From Nostoc sp. PCC 7107 (GTDB lineage: Bacteria; Cyanobacteriota; Cyanobacteriia; Cyanobacteriales; Nostocaceae), in contig NC_019676.1 in the NCBI RefSeq assembly GCF_000316625.1, positions 3,986,501-4,050,500 of the forward strand: DNA of 64,000 nucleotides, given 5' to 3'. A program made the translations under genes and the position numbers. Shown piece after piece: positions 1 through 9,726 of this stretch (positions are counted from its first letter, which is position 1; every line of letters begins with the position of its first letter). The notes beneath the pieces are model-generated. The model was not told the origin of the DNA and did not search any database. It was given only the letters and a program-made list of their open reading frames with translations.

Positions 1-3000
1 TTCGCCACCCAATTTCTCAAAGCCTTAAATAATGAGCATCTCATTACACTTGACTTAGAGTCACGACATTGGCAGTGTGATATTGCTCAGATTAAAGCTT
101 TAGCCATTACTGATGATGTGGTGGAATTTATGTCCCTACAATTGCAAAAATTCCCCCCACAAACTCAAAATATTCTCAAACTAGCAGCTTGTATTGGGGC
201 GCAGTTTGATTTGCAGACATTGGCGATTATTTCAGAACAAGTACTAGAAACAACGGCGGCTGATTTATGGAAAGCTTTGCAAGCCGGACTGATTATTCCA
301 AATACAGAAATTTATAAATTTTTTGTTCAATCTGATAGTGCATCGATTTCTCATGCAGTAGTTAATCCAATTTATCGCTTTTTACATGACCGAGTTCAAC
401 AAGCAGCTTATTCCCTAATTCCCAATAATCAAAAGCAAGCAACTCATCTCAAAATTGGACGGTTACTTCTACAAAAATCCTCAGAAATAGAAAAAGAAGA
501 AAAGCTGTTTGATATTGTCGGGCATTTGAATCAAGGACAAGCATTAATTCATCAACAACAGGAACGAGAAGCTTTAGCAAAACTCAACTTGGAAGCTGGG
601 AATAAAGCCAGAAATTCCACTGCATACACCGCAGCTAGAGAGTATTTTCAGACTGGAATTGAGTTATTAGAGGTTGATTGTTGGCACAATCAGTATGAAT
701 TGACACTGAATTTATATGTTGCAGCAACAGAAGCTAGTTATTTAAATGGTGATTTTGACGGTATGGAACAACTTGCTGCGTTGGTATTGCAGCAAGCACA
801 AACCATTCTCGACAAAGTGAAAATTTACGAAATTCAAATTGCAGCATTAACAGCTAGTAGCCAAATATTAGCAGCGATCGCAGTGGGCAGAGAAGCTGTA
901 GGGCAATTGGGAATAGAATTACCCACTCAAGTAGACGAAATCACAATTGGCAAAGCCCTAGAAGCGGTTAAGCAGCAACTCCAAGGCCGAGAAATTGCCG
1001 CACTGATTGACTTACCAGTCATGAGTGAAGCCACGGCTCAAGCTGCAATACAAATATTAGGAATGTTGTTTCCACCAGTTTTGCTTGGAATGCCCAGTTT
1101 AATGCCCATTCTGGGCGCGACGATGGTGCGATTATCACTGGAGTTTGGCAATACTCCCGCCTCAATACCTGGCTATACAATTCATGGTATGGTGATGTGC
1201 GCCTTTTTTGGCGAAGTTGAAATTGGCTATGAGTTTGGTAAATTAGCCATATCCTTACTAGAGAAGTTGAATGCTCGCAGGATGAAGTGCGTCACTCTCA
1301 ACTTGTTCGGATCTTTCATCCAACATCGCCGACAAGCACTGTCAACAGCGCAACTCATCCAGAAAGAAAGCTATATGGCGGGGATGGAAACCGGCGATTT
1401 TCTCTATGCTGGCTATAGCATACAAGGGTATGCTTTTGTGGGGTTGTTTACTGGTGCAGAACTGCATAGCTTGGCATCTGAATTGTCTACTTATCATGCT
1501 GCTTTAGTTCAAGTCAAACAAGATTCGGCACGGATTTATTTAGAGATGGTGCAGCAAACAGTGGCACAATTTAGAGAAACGGTGAGCCAGCCTGATTGCT
1601 TAATTGGCAGTTTCTACGATGAAACAGTGATGTTTCCAAAGCACAAGCAAGACAAGGATCTCACTGCATTTGCCTTTACTTATTGCTACAAACTTTCGCT
1701 TGCCTACTCTTTTGGCAATTATCAGGCTGCTCTCGACTATATCATTCAAATTCAGTCTTATTTAATGGCAGTGTCAGGAATGATTATTGTTCCACTTTTC
1801 CATTTCTATGCTGCCCTAACTCAGCTTGCACTTGTTTCCAGCCAATCAGAAGCGGCGGAAATTATCGCCGAAGTCGAAAGTCATCAACAAACTCTGCATC
1901 AATGGGTGCAAGATGCCCCCATGAATCATTTACATAAATGGCATTTAGTTGAGGCGGAAAAATATCGTGTTGGCGGTGATAAATTAGCCGCAATGGAACA
2001 TTACGAACAAGCCATTACCATTGCTAAAACTAACCAATTTCTTAACGAAGAAGCCTTAGCCAACGAACTTGCCGCCAAATTTTATCTTGATTGGGGCAAA
2101 GAAAAAATTGCTCAAACCTACATGATTGAAGCTTACTACTGTTATGCGCGGTGGGGTGCAAAAGCCAAAGTCATCGATTTAGAAACCCGCTATCCCCAAC
2201 TACTCCTACCAATTCTGCACAAACAACAACTAGCTTTCAAACCAGCAGAAACAATCATGTCTCTCTCATCTCACACAATCCAAGGCTCCTCCCTGAGTAA
2301 TACTAGTCTCTCAGAAGCCCTCGATTTGGCAACTATTCTCAAAGCCTTTCAATCACTTGCCAGCGAAATTGAGTTGGAGAAATTACTTTCAACTTTACTT
2401 CAAGTGATTCTCGAAAATGCGGGAGCCGGTAAATGTGCATTACTCATACCCAAAGGAGATTCTTGGGTGATTGAGGCATTATCCGAACTGCAACAGCCTG
2501 CCATAATTTTACAATCTCTGCCCTGGGATGAAATAGTACCTATTAGCCTAATTAATCGAGTTAAAAATACCTCGGTTGCGGCTGTAGTGGAAAATGCAGT
2601 CGTCGAGCCAACACTACTGGCTGATCCTTATATTCTGCACCATACACCTAAGAGTATTTTTTGTGCACCAATTCTCAACCAAGGCAAATTGATTGGCATT
2701 TTGTACTTAGAAAATAATTTGACAGTGGGAGCATTTACAAACGATCGCCTACAACTTCTCAAACTTCTGACAACCCAAGTAGCAATTTCTCTAGAAAACG
2801 CCCAACTTTATCATCAATTAGAAAATTATTCCCACATTCTAGAGCAAAAAGTTGAAGAACGCACCCAGGCATTAACAGCTAAGGCAACTCAGCTAGAATC
2901 AACACTTGATAAACTATACTCGACTCAATCCCAATTAATTCAAGCCGAAAAAATGTCAGGATTAGGACAGTTAGTTGCAGGAATTGCTCATGAAATTAAT

Positions 3001-3729
3001 AATCCAATTAATTTTATCTATGGCAATTTACAACCAGCTAGTGAATATGTGACATCTTTAATTGAATTAAATAACTTATATCGGCGACTTTACCCACAAC
3101 CATTGCCAGAAATTGCTCAAAAAATCGCTGATATTGAGCTGGATTTTCTCGTCAATGATTTACAAAATATTTTTTCATCCATGAGAGTGGGAGTAAATCG
3201 CATTAGCCAAATTGTGCTGTCACTGCGGAATTTTTCTCGTTTGGATGAATCAGAAATCAAACCAGTAGATATTCACTCTGGCATTGATAGCACGTTGTTA
3301 ATTTTACAACATCGACTGCACAATAATAGTCAACATCCAGAGATTACGGTCATTAAACAATATGGAGTATTACCTTTAGTTAATTGTTATGCTTCTGCTC
3401 TCAATCAAGTGTTTATGAATATCATTAATAACGCCATAGATGCTTTAGAAATATCAGATGTTTGCCAACCAAGCATTATAATTCATACAGAATTTAAAGA
3501 ACAAAAAAATGTAATTATTCGCATACAAGACAATGGTATTGGTATAAGTAATTCTGTGCAACATCAGATATTTAATCCATTTTTTACAACAAAATCAGTA
3601 GGTAGTGGTACAGGTTTAGGATTATCAACTAGTTATTCAATTGTGGTAGAAAAACATGGTGGTCAATTAAGTTGTATTTCAGCACCAGGAGAGGGTACAG
3701 AATTTATTATTGAACTTCCAGTGTTTTAA
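1..3729 (+). CDS. Giant Ser/Thr kinase-ATPase-GAF-histidine kinase, 5' truncated by window edge (paralogue 1)
   Basis: The reading frame is open from base 1. Its first residues (FATQFLKAL) match the interior of the downstream paralogues just after their ATPase domain, so the kinase and Walker motifs lie outside the window. What remains is the end of the ATPase region, a long alpha-helical TPR-like region, a GAF domain (about 2330-2810; 'GKLIGILYLENN'), a coiled coil, and a histidine kinase with H-box AHEINNP (His codon 2989-2991) and ATP-binding motifs DNGIGIS and GTGLGLS. This kinase module differs from the one shared by the next three paralogues (AHEMNNP type), which suggests module exchange. 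The family is common in filamentous cyanobacteria, but its signals are mostly unknown. An in-frame GTG at 118 is not the real start. Confidence 0.9.
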   Translation, partial: FATQFLKALNNEHLITLDLESRHWQCDIAQIKALAITDDVVEFMSLQLQKFPPQTQNILKLAACIGAQFDLQTLAIISEQVLETTAADLWKALQAGLIIPNTEIYKFFVQSDSASISHAVVNPIYRFLHDRVQQAAYSLIPNNQKQATHLKIGRLLLQKSSEIEKEEKLFDIVGHLNQGQALIHQQQEREALAKLNLEAGNKARNSTAYTAAREYFQTGIELLEVDCWHNQYELTLNLYVAATEASYLNGDFDGMEQLAALVLQQAQTILDKVKIYEIQIAALTASSQILAAIAVGREAVGQLGIELPTQVDEITIGKALEAVKQQLQGREIAALIDLPVMSEATAQAAIQILGMLFPPVLLGMPSLMPILGATMVRLSLEFGNTPASIPGYTIHGMVMCAFFGEVEIGYEFGKLAISLLEKLNARRMKCVTLNLFGSFIQHRRQALSTAQLIQKESYMAGMETGDFLYAGYSIQGYAFVGLFTGAELHSLASELSTYHAALVQVKQDSARIYLEMVQQTVAQFRETVSQPDCLIGSFYDETVMFPKHKQDKDLTAFAFTYCYKLSLAYSFGNYQAALDYIIQIQSYLMAVSGMIIVPLFHFYAALTQLALVSSQSEAAEIIAEVESHQQTLHQWVQDAPMNHLHKWHLVEAEKYRVGGDKLAAMEHYEQAITIAKTNQFLNEEALANELAAKFYLDWGKEKIAQTYMIEAYYCYARWGAKAKVIDLETRYPQLLLPILHKQQLAFKPAETIMSLSSHTIQGSSLSNTSLSEALDLATILKAFQSLASEIELEKLLSTLLQVILENAGAGKCALLIPKGDSWVIEALSELQQPAIILQSLPWDEIVPISLINRVKNTSVAAVVENAVVEPTLLADPYILHHTPKSIFCAPILNQGKLIGILYLENNLTVGAFTNDRLQLLKLLTTQVAISLENAQLYHQLENYSHILEQKVEERTQALTAKATQLESTLDKLYSTQSQLIQAEKMSGLGQLVAGIAHEINNPINFIYGNLQPASEYVTSLIELNNLYRRLYPQPLPEIAQKIADIELDFLVNDLQNIFSSMRVGVNRISQIVLSLRNFSRLDESEIKPVDIHSGIDSTLLILQHRLHNNSQHPEITVIKQYGVLPLVNCYASALNQVFMNIINNAIDALEISDVCQPSIIIHTEFKEQKNVIIRIQDNGIGISNSVQHQIFNPFFTTKSVGSGTGLGLSTSYSIVVEKHGGQLSCISAPGEGTEFIIELPVF

Positions 3730-3741
3730 AATTCCTGAGTC

Positions 3742-3787
3742 ATCTGGGAATACTAGATCCAGAAATTGTTAGGATTTAGCAATATAT
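3742..3787 (+). promoter_or_regulatory. Conserved leader before giant kinase paralogue 2
   Basis: The leader contains ATCTGGGAATACTAGATCC, then AGAAAT and AGGATTTAGC, directly before the ATG at 3788. Closely related sequences precede two other paralogues (15153-15193 and 20611-20653). The AGGA at 3771-3774 can serve as ribosome binding site. Its role beyond that is unknown; it may simply have been carried along in duplication. Confidence 0.6.
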
Positions 3788-6700
3788 ATGGTGAGCAACC
3801 TTGTCAATATTCCCGGATATCGCATCAGCGAAGAACTCTATAATGGTTCCAGAACCGTAGTTTATCGAGGCTATCGAGAAACCGACTCATTACCGATAGT
3901 GATTAAACTGCTGAAAAATCCTTATCCAAGTTTGGGCGAACTATTATCATTTCGCAATCAGTACACCATTACCAAGAATCTCAACTCTCCTCTGATTGTC
4001 CAAACCTACAGCCTCCAAGCCTATCAAAATGGCTATGCGCTAGTAATGGAAGATTTTGGGGGGATTTCTCTCAAGGAATGGGGAGTTAAGGGAAGGGGGC
4101 AATCTCTAGAGGAGTTTTTAGAAATAGCGATCGCACTGTGCAACACCTTAGATATTCTCTATCAAAATCGCATTATTCATAAAGATATCAAACCCAGCAA
4201 TATCTTAATTAATCCTGAAACCAAACAAGTAAAATTAATTGACTTTAGTATTGCATCACTTCTACCACGAGAAACGCAAACCCTTGTTAACCCTAATGTG
4301 TTGGAAGGAACACTAGCTTATATATCTCCTGAACAGACAGGAAGAATGAATCGAGGAATAGATTATCGCACAGATTTTTATTCCCTCGGTGTAACTTTTT
4401 ATGAATTACTCACGAGTGAGTTACCATTCCAGTCTGATGATGCGATGGAATTGGTACATTCTCATCTTGCGAAAACAGCACCTTTAGTAGATAAAATTAA
4501 CCCACAGATTCCGGCAATTCTCTCAGAAATTGTCAGTAAACTGATGATGAAAAATGCTGAAGATAGATATCAGAGTGCATTAGGATTGAAATTTGATTTA
4601 GAAAAATGTTTACATCAACTAAAAGAAACTGGTGAGATTGAAGACTTTGAAATTGCTACTAGGGATGTGTGCGATCGCTTCATCATACCCGATAAACTCT
4701 ACGGACGAGAAACCGAAGCAGAAACTTTACTGCAAGCATTTGAGCGAGTCAGTCTTGGCGCAACAGAAATGATGCTAGTGGCTGGATTTTCTGGAATTGG
4801 TAAAACCGCCGTCGTCAACGAAGTTCATAAACCCATTGTGCGGCAACGCGGCTACTTCATCAAAGGTAAATATGACCAGTTCAACCGCAACATTCCATTA
4901 AGTGCCTTTGTGCAAACCTTCCGGGACTTGATGGGACAACTATTAAGTGAAAGTGATACTCAGGTGGCGCAGTGGAAAGACAAAATCCTCTCAGCTTTGG
5001 GTGAGAACGGGCAAGTCCTAATTGAAGTCATTCCCGAACTCGAACAGATTATCGGCAAACAACCTGCTGCTCCTGAACTGTCAGGTAGTGCCGCCCAAAA
5101 CCGCTTCAACTTGCTATTCCAGAAATTCATTGCCGTGTTCGCTACAGCAGAACATCCTTTAGTGATGTTCCTCGATGACTTGCAGTGGGCAGATTCAGCC
5201 TCATTGAAGCTCATGCAAGTGCTGCTGAGTCAAAGGGAAGTGGGCTATCTGCTGACTATTGGGGCATACCGAGATAATGAAGTCTCCCCCACTCATCCAC
5301 TAATGCTGACATTGGAGGAGATGAAGAAAGATTCAGCAACTATCAGCACCCTTACCCTCGCTCCATTAAATCAATCTCACCTCAATCATTTGGTTGCTGA
5401 CACCCTCAGTTGTTCCACCGCTCTAGCGCAACCCTTGAGTGAGTTAATCTATCAAAAAACCAAAGGGAACCCTTTCTTTGCCACGCAGTTTCTCAAAGCC
5501 TTGTATCAGGAGGGCTACATTGCCTACGATCTGCAAGTCGGACATTGGCAGTGCGATATGGTAGCAGTGCGATCGCAAAGCGTCTCCGAAGGAGAATCGC
5601 TCTCGCTCACCGATAATGTGGTAGAGTTCATGGCACTGCAATTACAAAAGTTTCCAGAAGCCACCCAAGAAATACTGAAGTTAGCTGCTTGTGTGGGAGC
5701 AAAATTCGATCTCGAAACATTGGCGATCGTTTCAGAAAAATCGCTAACCGATGCCGCAACAGCATTGTGGAAAGCCTTGCAAGAAGGCTTGATTTTACCC
5801 ACGAGTCAGATTTACAAGTTTTTTCAGGATATACAACAGTCTGAGACAGAAGATACAGTTAATCCGAGCTATCGATTTTTGCACGATCGCGTCCAGCAAG
5901 CCGCCTATTCTTTAATTCCCACCGATCAGAAACAAACAACCCACCTGCAAATGGGACAATTGCTCCAGCAAAAGTTCTCAGAAATAGACCGAGAAGACAA
6001 GATTTTTGATATTGTCGGGCATTTAAATTTAGGCATAGAATTAATCGCGCCACCGCAGGAACGGCAAACTCTAGCACAACTGAACTTGAAAGCGGGAACT
6101 AAGGCCAGAAGTGCTACCGCATACACCGCCGCAAGGGTTTATTTGCAAAGCGGACTGGAGTTACTTTCGCCAGACTGCTGGGAAACTCAGTACGAATTGA
6201 CGCTCAATCTGTATGTAGCCGCCGCCGAAGTTAGTTACTTAAATGGTGACTTTGAGGGCATGGAGCAACTTGCCCTATCCGTCTTGCAGGAGGCACGGAC
6301 AATTCTCGACAAAGTGAAAATCTACGAAATTCAAATCGCAGCACACACGGCTCGCAACCAAACATTGCAGGCGATCGCCGTAGGTACAGAGGCACTGAAG
6401 CAATTGGGGGTACAGTTCTCGACAGAAGCAGACGAAGCCCACATTAGCAGTGCTTTACAGCAGATCGAGGAGCAACTAAGCGGCAGAGAGATTGCCGAAC
6501 TAGTTGATTTGCCCGTGATGAGCGACCCCAATGCCCAAGCCGCCATACAACTGTTAGGAATGTTATTTTCACCGATTCTACAGGCAATGCCCGGATTACT
6601 GCCCATACTGAGCGCAACGATGGTGAGTTTATCACTCCAGTTTGGGAATGCACCAGGATCAACGGTGGGGTATGCGATTCACAGTATGGTGTTGTGTGCT

Positions 6701-9670
6701 TTTTTGGGAGAAGTGAAAACAGGCTATAGCTTTGGGCGATTAGCAATGAATTTGCTTGACAAATTTAATGTCAAGGAATTCAAGTCTAAAGTTCTACTTC
6801 TGTTTGCAGCCTGGGTTCAACATCATCAAGAATCTCTCAAAGCAACGATGCTGACGATGAAAGATGGCTATACAACTGGTATCGAAACTGGTGATTTTCT
6901 CAACGCTGGCTATAACTCCCTCAATTACCTGATTGCCAAACTTTTTGCTGGGATAGAACTGGACATTTGGGAACCCGAAATAGTAGATTACAGGGCTGTC
7001 TTAGTGCAGGTAAAACAACATTCTGCCCAGACTTATTTGGATATGATGCAGCAGACTGTGGAGAACTTGAGGTCAGCCCGGATTCTGTCGGATTGCTTAA
7101 TTGGCACTGCCTACGATGAAACGGTGATGATTCCTAAGCACCATCAGGACAACGATCTCACAGCGATCGCTATTGCTTACACTTACAAACTGATGCTTGC
7201 CTATATTTTTGGTAACTACACGGCTGCCCTAGACTATAACGCCCAAGGCAAACAGTATTTAATGGCAGTATCAGGGATGATTTTTATTCCCATTTTTAAT
7301 TTCTATACAGCCCTAACGTATTTGGCACTCTTACCCACACAGCCAAAGTCAGAGCAAGGCGAATTTTTGTCTTTAGCCCAAACCCATCAAACCACTTTGC
7401 AACAGTGGGCGCAAAATGCCCCGATGAATCATCTGCATAAATGGTATTTAGTTGAGGCAGAAAAACATCGGATTTTGGGCAATAAAGCCGAAGCAATTGA
7501 ATATTACGATCGCGCCATCATTGCAGCCAAAGAAAATCATTATATTCAGGAAGAAGCGCTGGCTAATGAACTAGCTGCAAAATTTTACCTCGACTGGGGT
7601 AAACAAGAGATTGCCCAGGTATACATGATGAAGGCTTACTATGGCTATGGTCATTGGGGTGCAAAAGCCAAAATCGCTGACTTGGAAAGACGTTATCCCC
7701 AACTCCTGGCTCCGATTCTCCAAAAAACTCGCACGGCTCTTTCAGTTAACGAAACCGTCTTTGCATTAGGAACAGTCACCTCCACTAGTTCTTCTAGTTC
7801 TTCCTCCAGCGTCTCCGATTCTCTCGATTTAGCCGCTATTCTCAAGGCTTCCCAAAGTATCTCAGGTGAAATCGAACTAGAAAAACTACTCTCATCGTTG
7901 CTGGCGATCGTCATCGAAAATGCGGGGGCTGATAAATGCGTGTTAATGCTGTTGCGAGACGATTCGCTACGCGACACCAAAGGTGAACACTTGCTGATCA
8001 ATGGCTTAATTATTGAGGGTTCCGAGCCGGTAGTGTTGCAGCGCCTTCTGGTTGAGGAGAGTCAAGATATTCCCCTAAAGCTGATTTACAAAGTGAAGCA
8101 CAACAGGCAGACTGCTGTGCTGCTTGATGTGACGGCCGATCCGATTTTAGCTAATGACCCCTATATCATTCGTCAGCAGCCTCAGAGTATCTTGTGCAGC
8201 CCAATTTTACATCAAGGGAAGTTGCTGGGGATTTTATATCTAGAAAACAAGTTAACAACGGGGGCGTTCACAAGTGATCGCGTGGAATTGCTCAATTTAC
8301 TTTGCGCTCAAGCGGCGATTTCTTTGGAAAATGCTCAATTGTATGAGCGATCGCGAGATTATGCCCAACAGCTAGAGCGATCGCTTGATGAGTTGAGCGC
8401 CGTACAGTCTGGCTTGCAAGCATCCCAACAACGGCTTCAGCTATTAGTTCAACAAACTCCACTGGCAGTCATCGAGTGGGACACCAATTTTCTAGTTACT
8501 GACTGGAACCCAGCCGCAGAAAGGATATTTGGCTACACAAAACAAGAAGCTTTAGGTCGTCAATTCCAATTCATCATTCCTGAAACAATTCAAGCACAAA
8601 TGGAGGAAGTTAGCGTCGAGATTGTATCGCAGCAGGGCGGTAATTATAGTGTCAATGAAAATATTACCAAAGATGGCAGAATTATTATTTGTGCTTGGTA
8701 CAACAATCCACTTGTGAATGCAGATGGTGAGTTAATTGGAGTTGCTTCCCTAACTGATGATATTACTGAACGCAAACTTGCTGAAATTGCCTTGGAGCAA
8801 AAATCACTCTTATTGCAACAAGCATTGCAAGACTTACAACAAGCACAATTACAAATGGTGCAAAGTGAGAAAATGTCTGCACTGGGTAACTTAGTTGCTG
8901 GGGTAGCCCACGAAATGAATAATCCTTTGGGATTTATTGCGGCTAGTCTCAAACAAGCTAAACCCACTATTGCTGATATTGCTCAACACCTCAAACTATA
9001 TCAAGAAACTTTTCAGAATCCGAGTGAGGAAATTCAAGTTCACGCAGAGGAAATAGATTTAGATTATACCTTAGAAGACTTGCCCAAGATAGTTGATTCT
9101 ATGTCTATGGCGTGCGATCGCCTCAAAAATATCAGCACCAGTTTGAGAACTTTCTCCCGTGCTGATAAAGATTACAAAGTGCCATTTAATATTCACCAAG
9201 GCATTGATAGCACTATTCTCATTCTCAAACATCGCCTCAAAGCCAATGAACAACGTCCCGCCATTGGAGTTGTCACAAATTACGGTAATTTACCTCAAAT
9301 TGAATGCTTTCCTGGTCAATTAAATCAGGTATTTATGAATATTCTAGCCAATGCTATTGATGCCTTAGATGAATCTAATCAGGGACGAATATTTGAAGAA
9401 ATTCAACTCAATCCTAACTGTATTACAATTACAACCTCAGTCGAAAATAGTCTAGTTAGAATTGCCATTGGGGATAATGCTAAGGGGATGAGTGAAGAGG
9501 TAAAATCCAAAATATTTGACCATTTATTTACTACGAAAGCTGTTGGTAAAGGGACGGGATTAGGGTTAGCGATCGCTCGTCAAATTGTGGAAGAAACCCA
9601 CGGTGGAAAATTGAGTTTTAACTCTGTTCTAAGTGAAGGGACAGAATTCATCATTGAAATTCCGGTGTAA
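3788..9670 (+). CDS. Giant Ser/Thr kinase-AAA ATPase-GAF-PAS-histidine kinase (paralogue 2)
   Basis: The protein has 1960 residues. Domains in order: Ser/Thr kinase (about 9-275; catalytic HKDIKPSN, but DFG reads DFS); AAA_16-type ATPase with Walker A GFSGIGKT (about 333-340) and Walker B VMFLDDLQWAD; helical TPR-like region (about 650-1330); a serine-rich linker; GAF (about 1360-1530); PAS/PAC (about 1550-1670), which the neighbouring paralogues lack; histidine kinase with H-box AHEMNNP (His1708). The G1 box reads DNAKGM where the relatives have DNGKGM, so ATP binding may be altered. It is a probable cytoplasmic signal integrator, as no membrane segment is obvious. Bases 4102-4848 are almost identical to 20971-21717 in paralogue 4. 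Confidence 0.92.
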   Translation: MVSNLVNIPGYRISEELYNGSRTVVYRGYRETDSLPIVIKLLKNPYPSLGELLSFRNQYTITKNLNSPLIVQTYSLQAYQNGYALVMEDFGGISLKEWGVKGRGQSLEEFLEIAIALCNTLDILYQNRIIHKDIKPSNILINPETKQVKLIDFSIASLLPRETQTLVNPNVLEGTLAYISPEQTGRMNRGIDYRTDFYSLGVTFYELLTSELPFQSDDAMELVHSHLAKTAPLVDKINPQIPAILSEIVSKLMMKNAEDRYQSALGLKFDLEKCLHQLKETGEIEDFEIATRDVCDRFIIPDKLYGRETEAETLLQAFERVSLGATEMMLVAGFSGIGKTAVVNEVHKPIVRQRGYFIKGKYDQFNRNIPLSAFVQTFRDLMGQLLSESDTQVAQWKDKILSALGENGQVLIEVIPELEQIIGKQPAAPELSGSAAQNRFNLLFQKFIAVFATAEHPLVMFLDDLQWADSASLKLMQVLLSQREVGYLLTIGAYRDNEVSPTHPLMLTLEEMKKDSATISTLTLAPLNQSHLNHLVADTLSCSTALAQPLSELIYQKTKGNPFFATQFLKALYQEGYIAYDLQVGHWQCDMVAVRSQSVSEGESLSLTDNVVEFMALQLQKFPEATQEILKLAACVGAKFDLETLAIVSEKSLTDAATALWKALQEGLILPTSQIYKFFQDIQQSETEDTVNPSYRFLHDRVQQAAYSLIPTDQKQTTHLQMGQLLQQKFSEIDREDKIFDIVGHLNLGIELIAPPQERQTLAQLNLKAGTKARSATAYTAARVYLQSGLELLSPDCWETQYELTLNLYVAAAEVSYLNGDFEGMEQLALSVLQEARTILDKVKIYEIQIAAHTARNQTLQAIAVGTEALKQLGVQFSTEADEAHISSALQQIEEQLSGREIAELVDLPVMSDPNAQAAIQLLGMLFSPILQAMPGLLPILSATMVSLSLQFGNAPGSTVGYAIHSMVLCAFLGEVKTGYSFGRLAMNLLDKFNVKEFKSKVLLLFAAWVQHHQESLKATMLTMKDGYTTGIETGDFLNAGYNSLNYLIAKLFAGIELDIWEPEIVDYRAVLVQVKQHSAQTYLDMMQQTVENLRSARILSDCLIGTAYDETVMIPKHHQDNDLTAIAIAYTYKLMLAYIFGNYTAALDYNAQGKQYLMAVSGMIFIPIFNFYTALTYLALLPTQPKSEQGEFLSLAQTHQTTLQQWAQNAPMNHLHKWYLVEAEKHRILGNKAEAIEYYDRAIIAAKENHYIQEEALANELAAKFYLDWGKQEIAQVYMMKAYYGYGHWGAKAKIADLERRYPQLLAPILQKTRTALSVNETVFALGTVTSTSSSSSSSSVSDSLDLAAILKASQSISGEIELEKLLSSLLAIVIENAGADKCVLMLLRDDSLRDTKGEHLLINGLIIEGSEPVVLQRLLVEESQDIPLKLIYKVKHNRQTAVLLDVTADPILANDPYIIRQQPQSILCSPILHQGKLLGILYLENKLTTGAFTSDRVELLNLLCAQAAISLENAQLYERSRDYAQQLERSLDELSAVQSGLQASQQRLQLLVQQTPLAVIEWDTNFLVTDWNPAAERIFGYTKQEALGRQFQFIIPETIQAQMEEVSVEIVSQQGGNYSVNENITKDGRIIICAWYNNPLVNADGELIGVASLTDDITERKLAEIALEQKSLLLQQALQDLQQAQLQMVQSEKMSALGNLVAGVAHEMNNPLGFIAASLKQAKPTIADIAQHLKLYQETFQNPSEEIQVHAEEIDLDYTLEDLPKIVDSMSMACDRLKNISTSLRTFSRADKDYKVPFNIHQGIDSTILILKHRLKANEQRPAIGVVTNYGNLPQIECFPGQLNQVFMNILANAIDALDESNQGRIFEEIQLNPNCITITTSVENSLVRIAIGDNAKGMSEEVKSKIFDHLFTTKAVGKGTGLGLAIARQIVEETHGGKLSFNSVLSEGTEFIIEIPV
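4102..4848 (+). repeat. Near-identical kinase/ATPase tract, copy 1 (partner 20971-21717)
   Basis: Read side by side, this stretch of about 745 bp differs from 20971-21717 at only two positions that I could see (near 4125 and 4249). The flanking parts of the two genes are clearly diverged at both protein and DNA level. It covers the back of the kinase domain and the Walker A region. The simplest reading is a recent gene-conversion tract between paralogues 2 and 4. Confidence 0.88.
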
Positions 9671-9691
9671 TTTTTAGCTCTAATGTATAAA

Positions 9692-9726
9692 CAGGAGTCA
9701 GGAGTCGGAATACAGGAGTCAGAATG
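9692..9726 (+). repeat. Degenerate heptamer tandem repeat overlapping an RBS and start codon
   Basis: Five 7-mers in register: CAGGAGT, CAGGAGT, CGGAATA, CAGGAGT, CAGAATG. The fourth supplies an AGGAG Shine-Dalgarno core, and the fifth ends with the ATG of the solute-binding protein gene. This matches the short tandemly repeated repetitive (STRR) heptamers known from heterocystous cyanobacteria. Confidence 0.7.
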
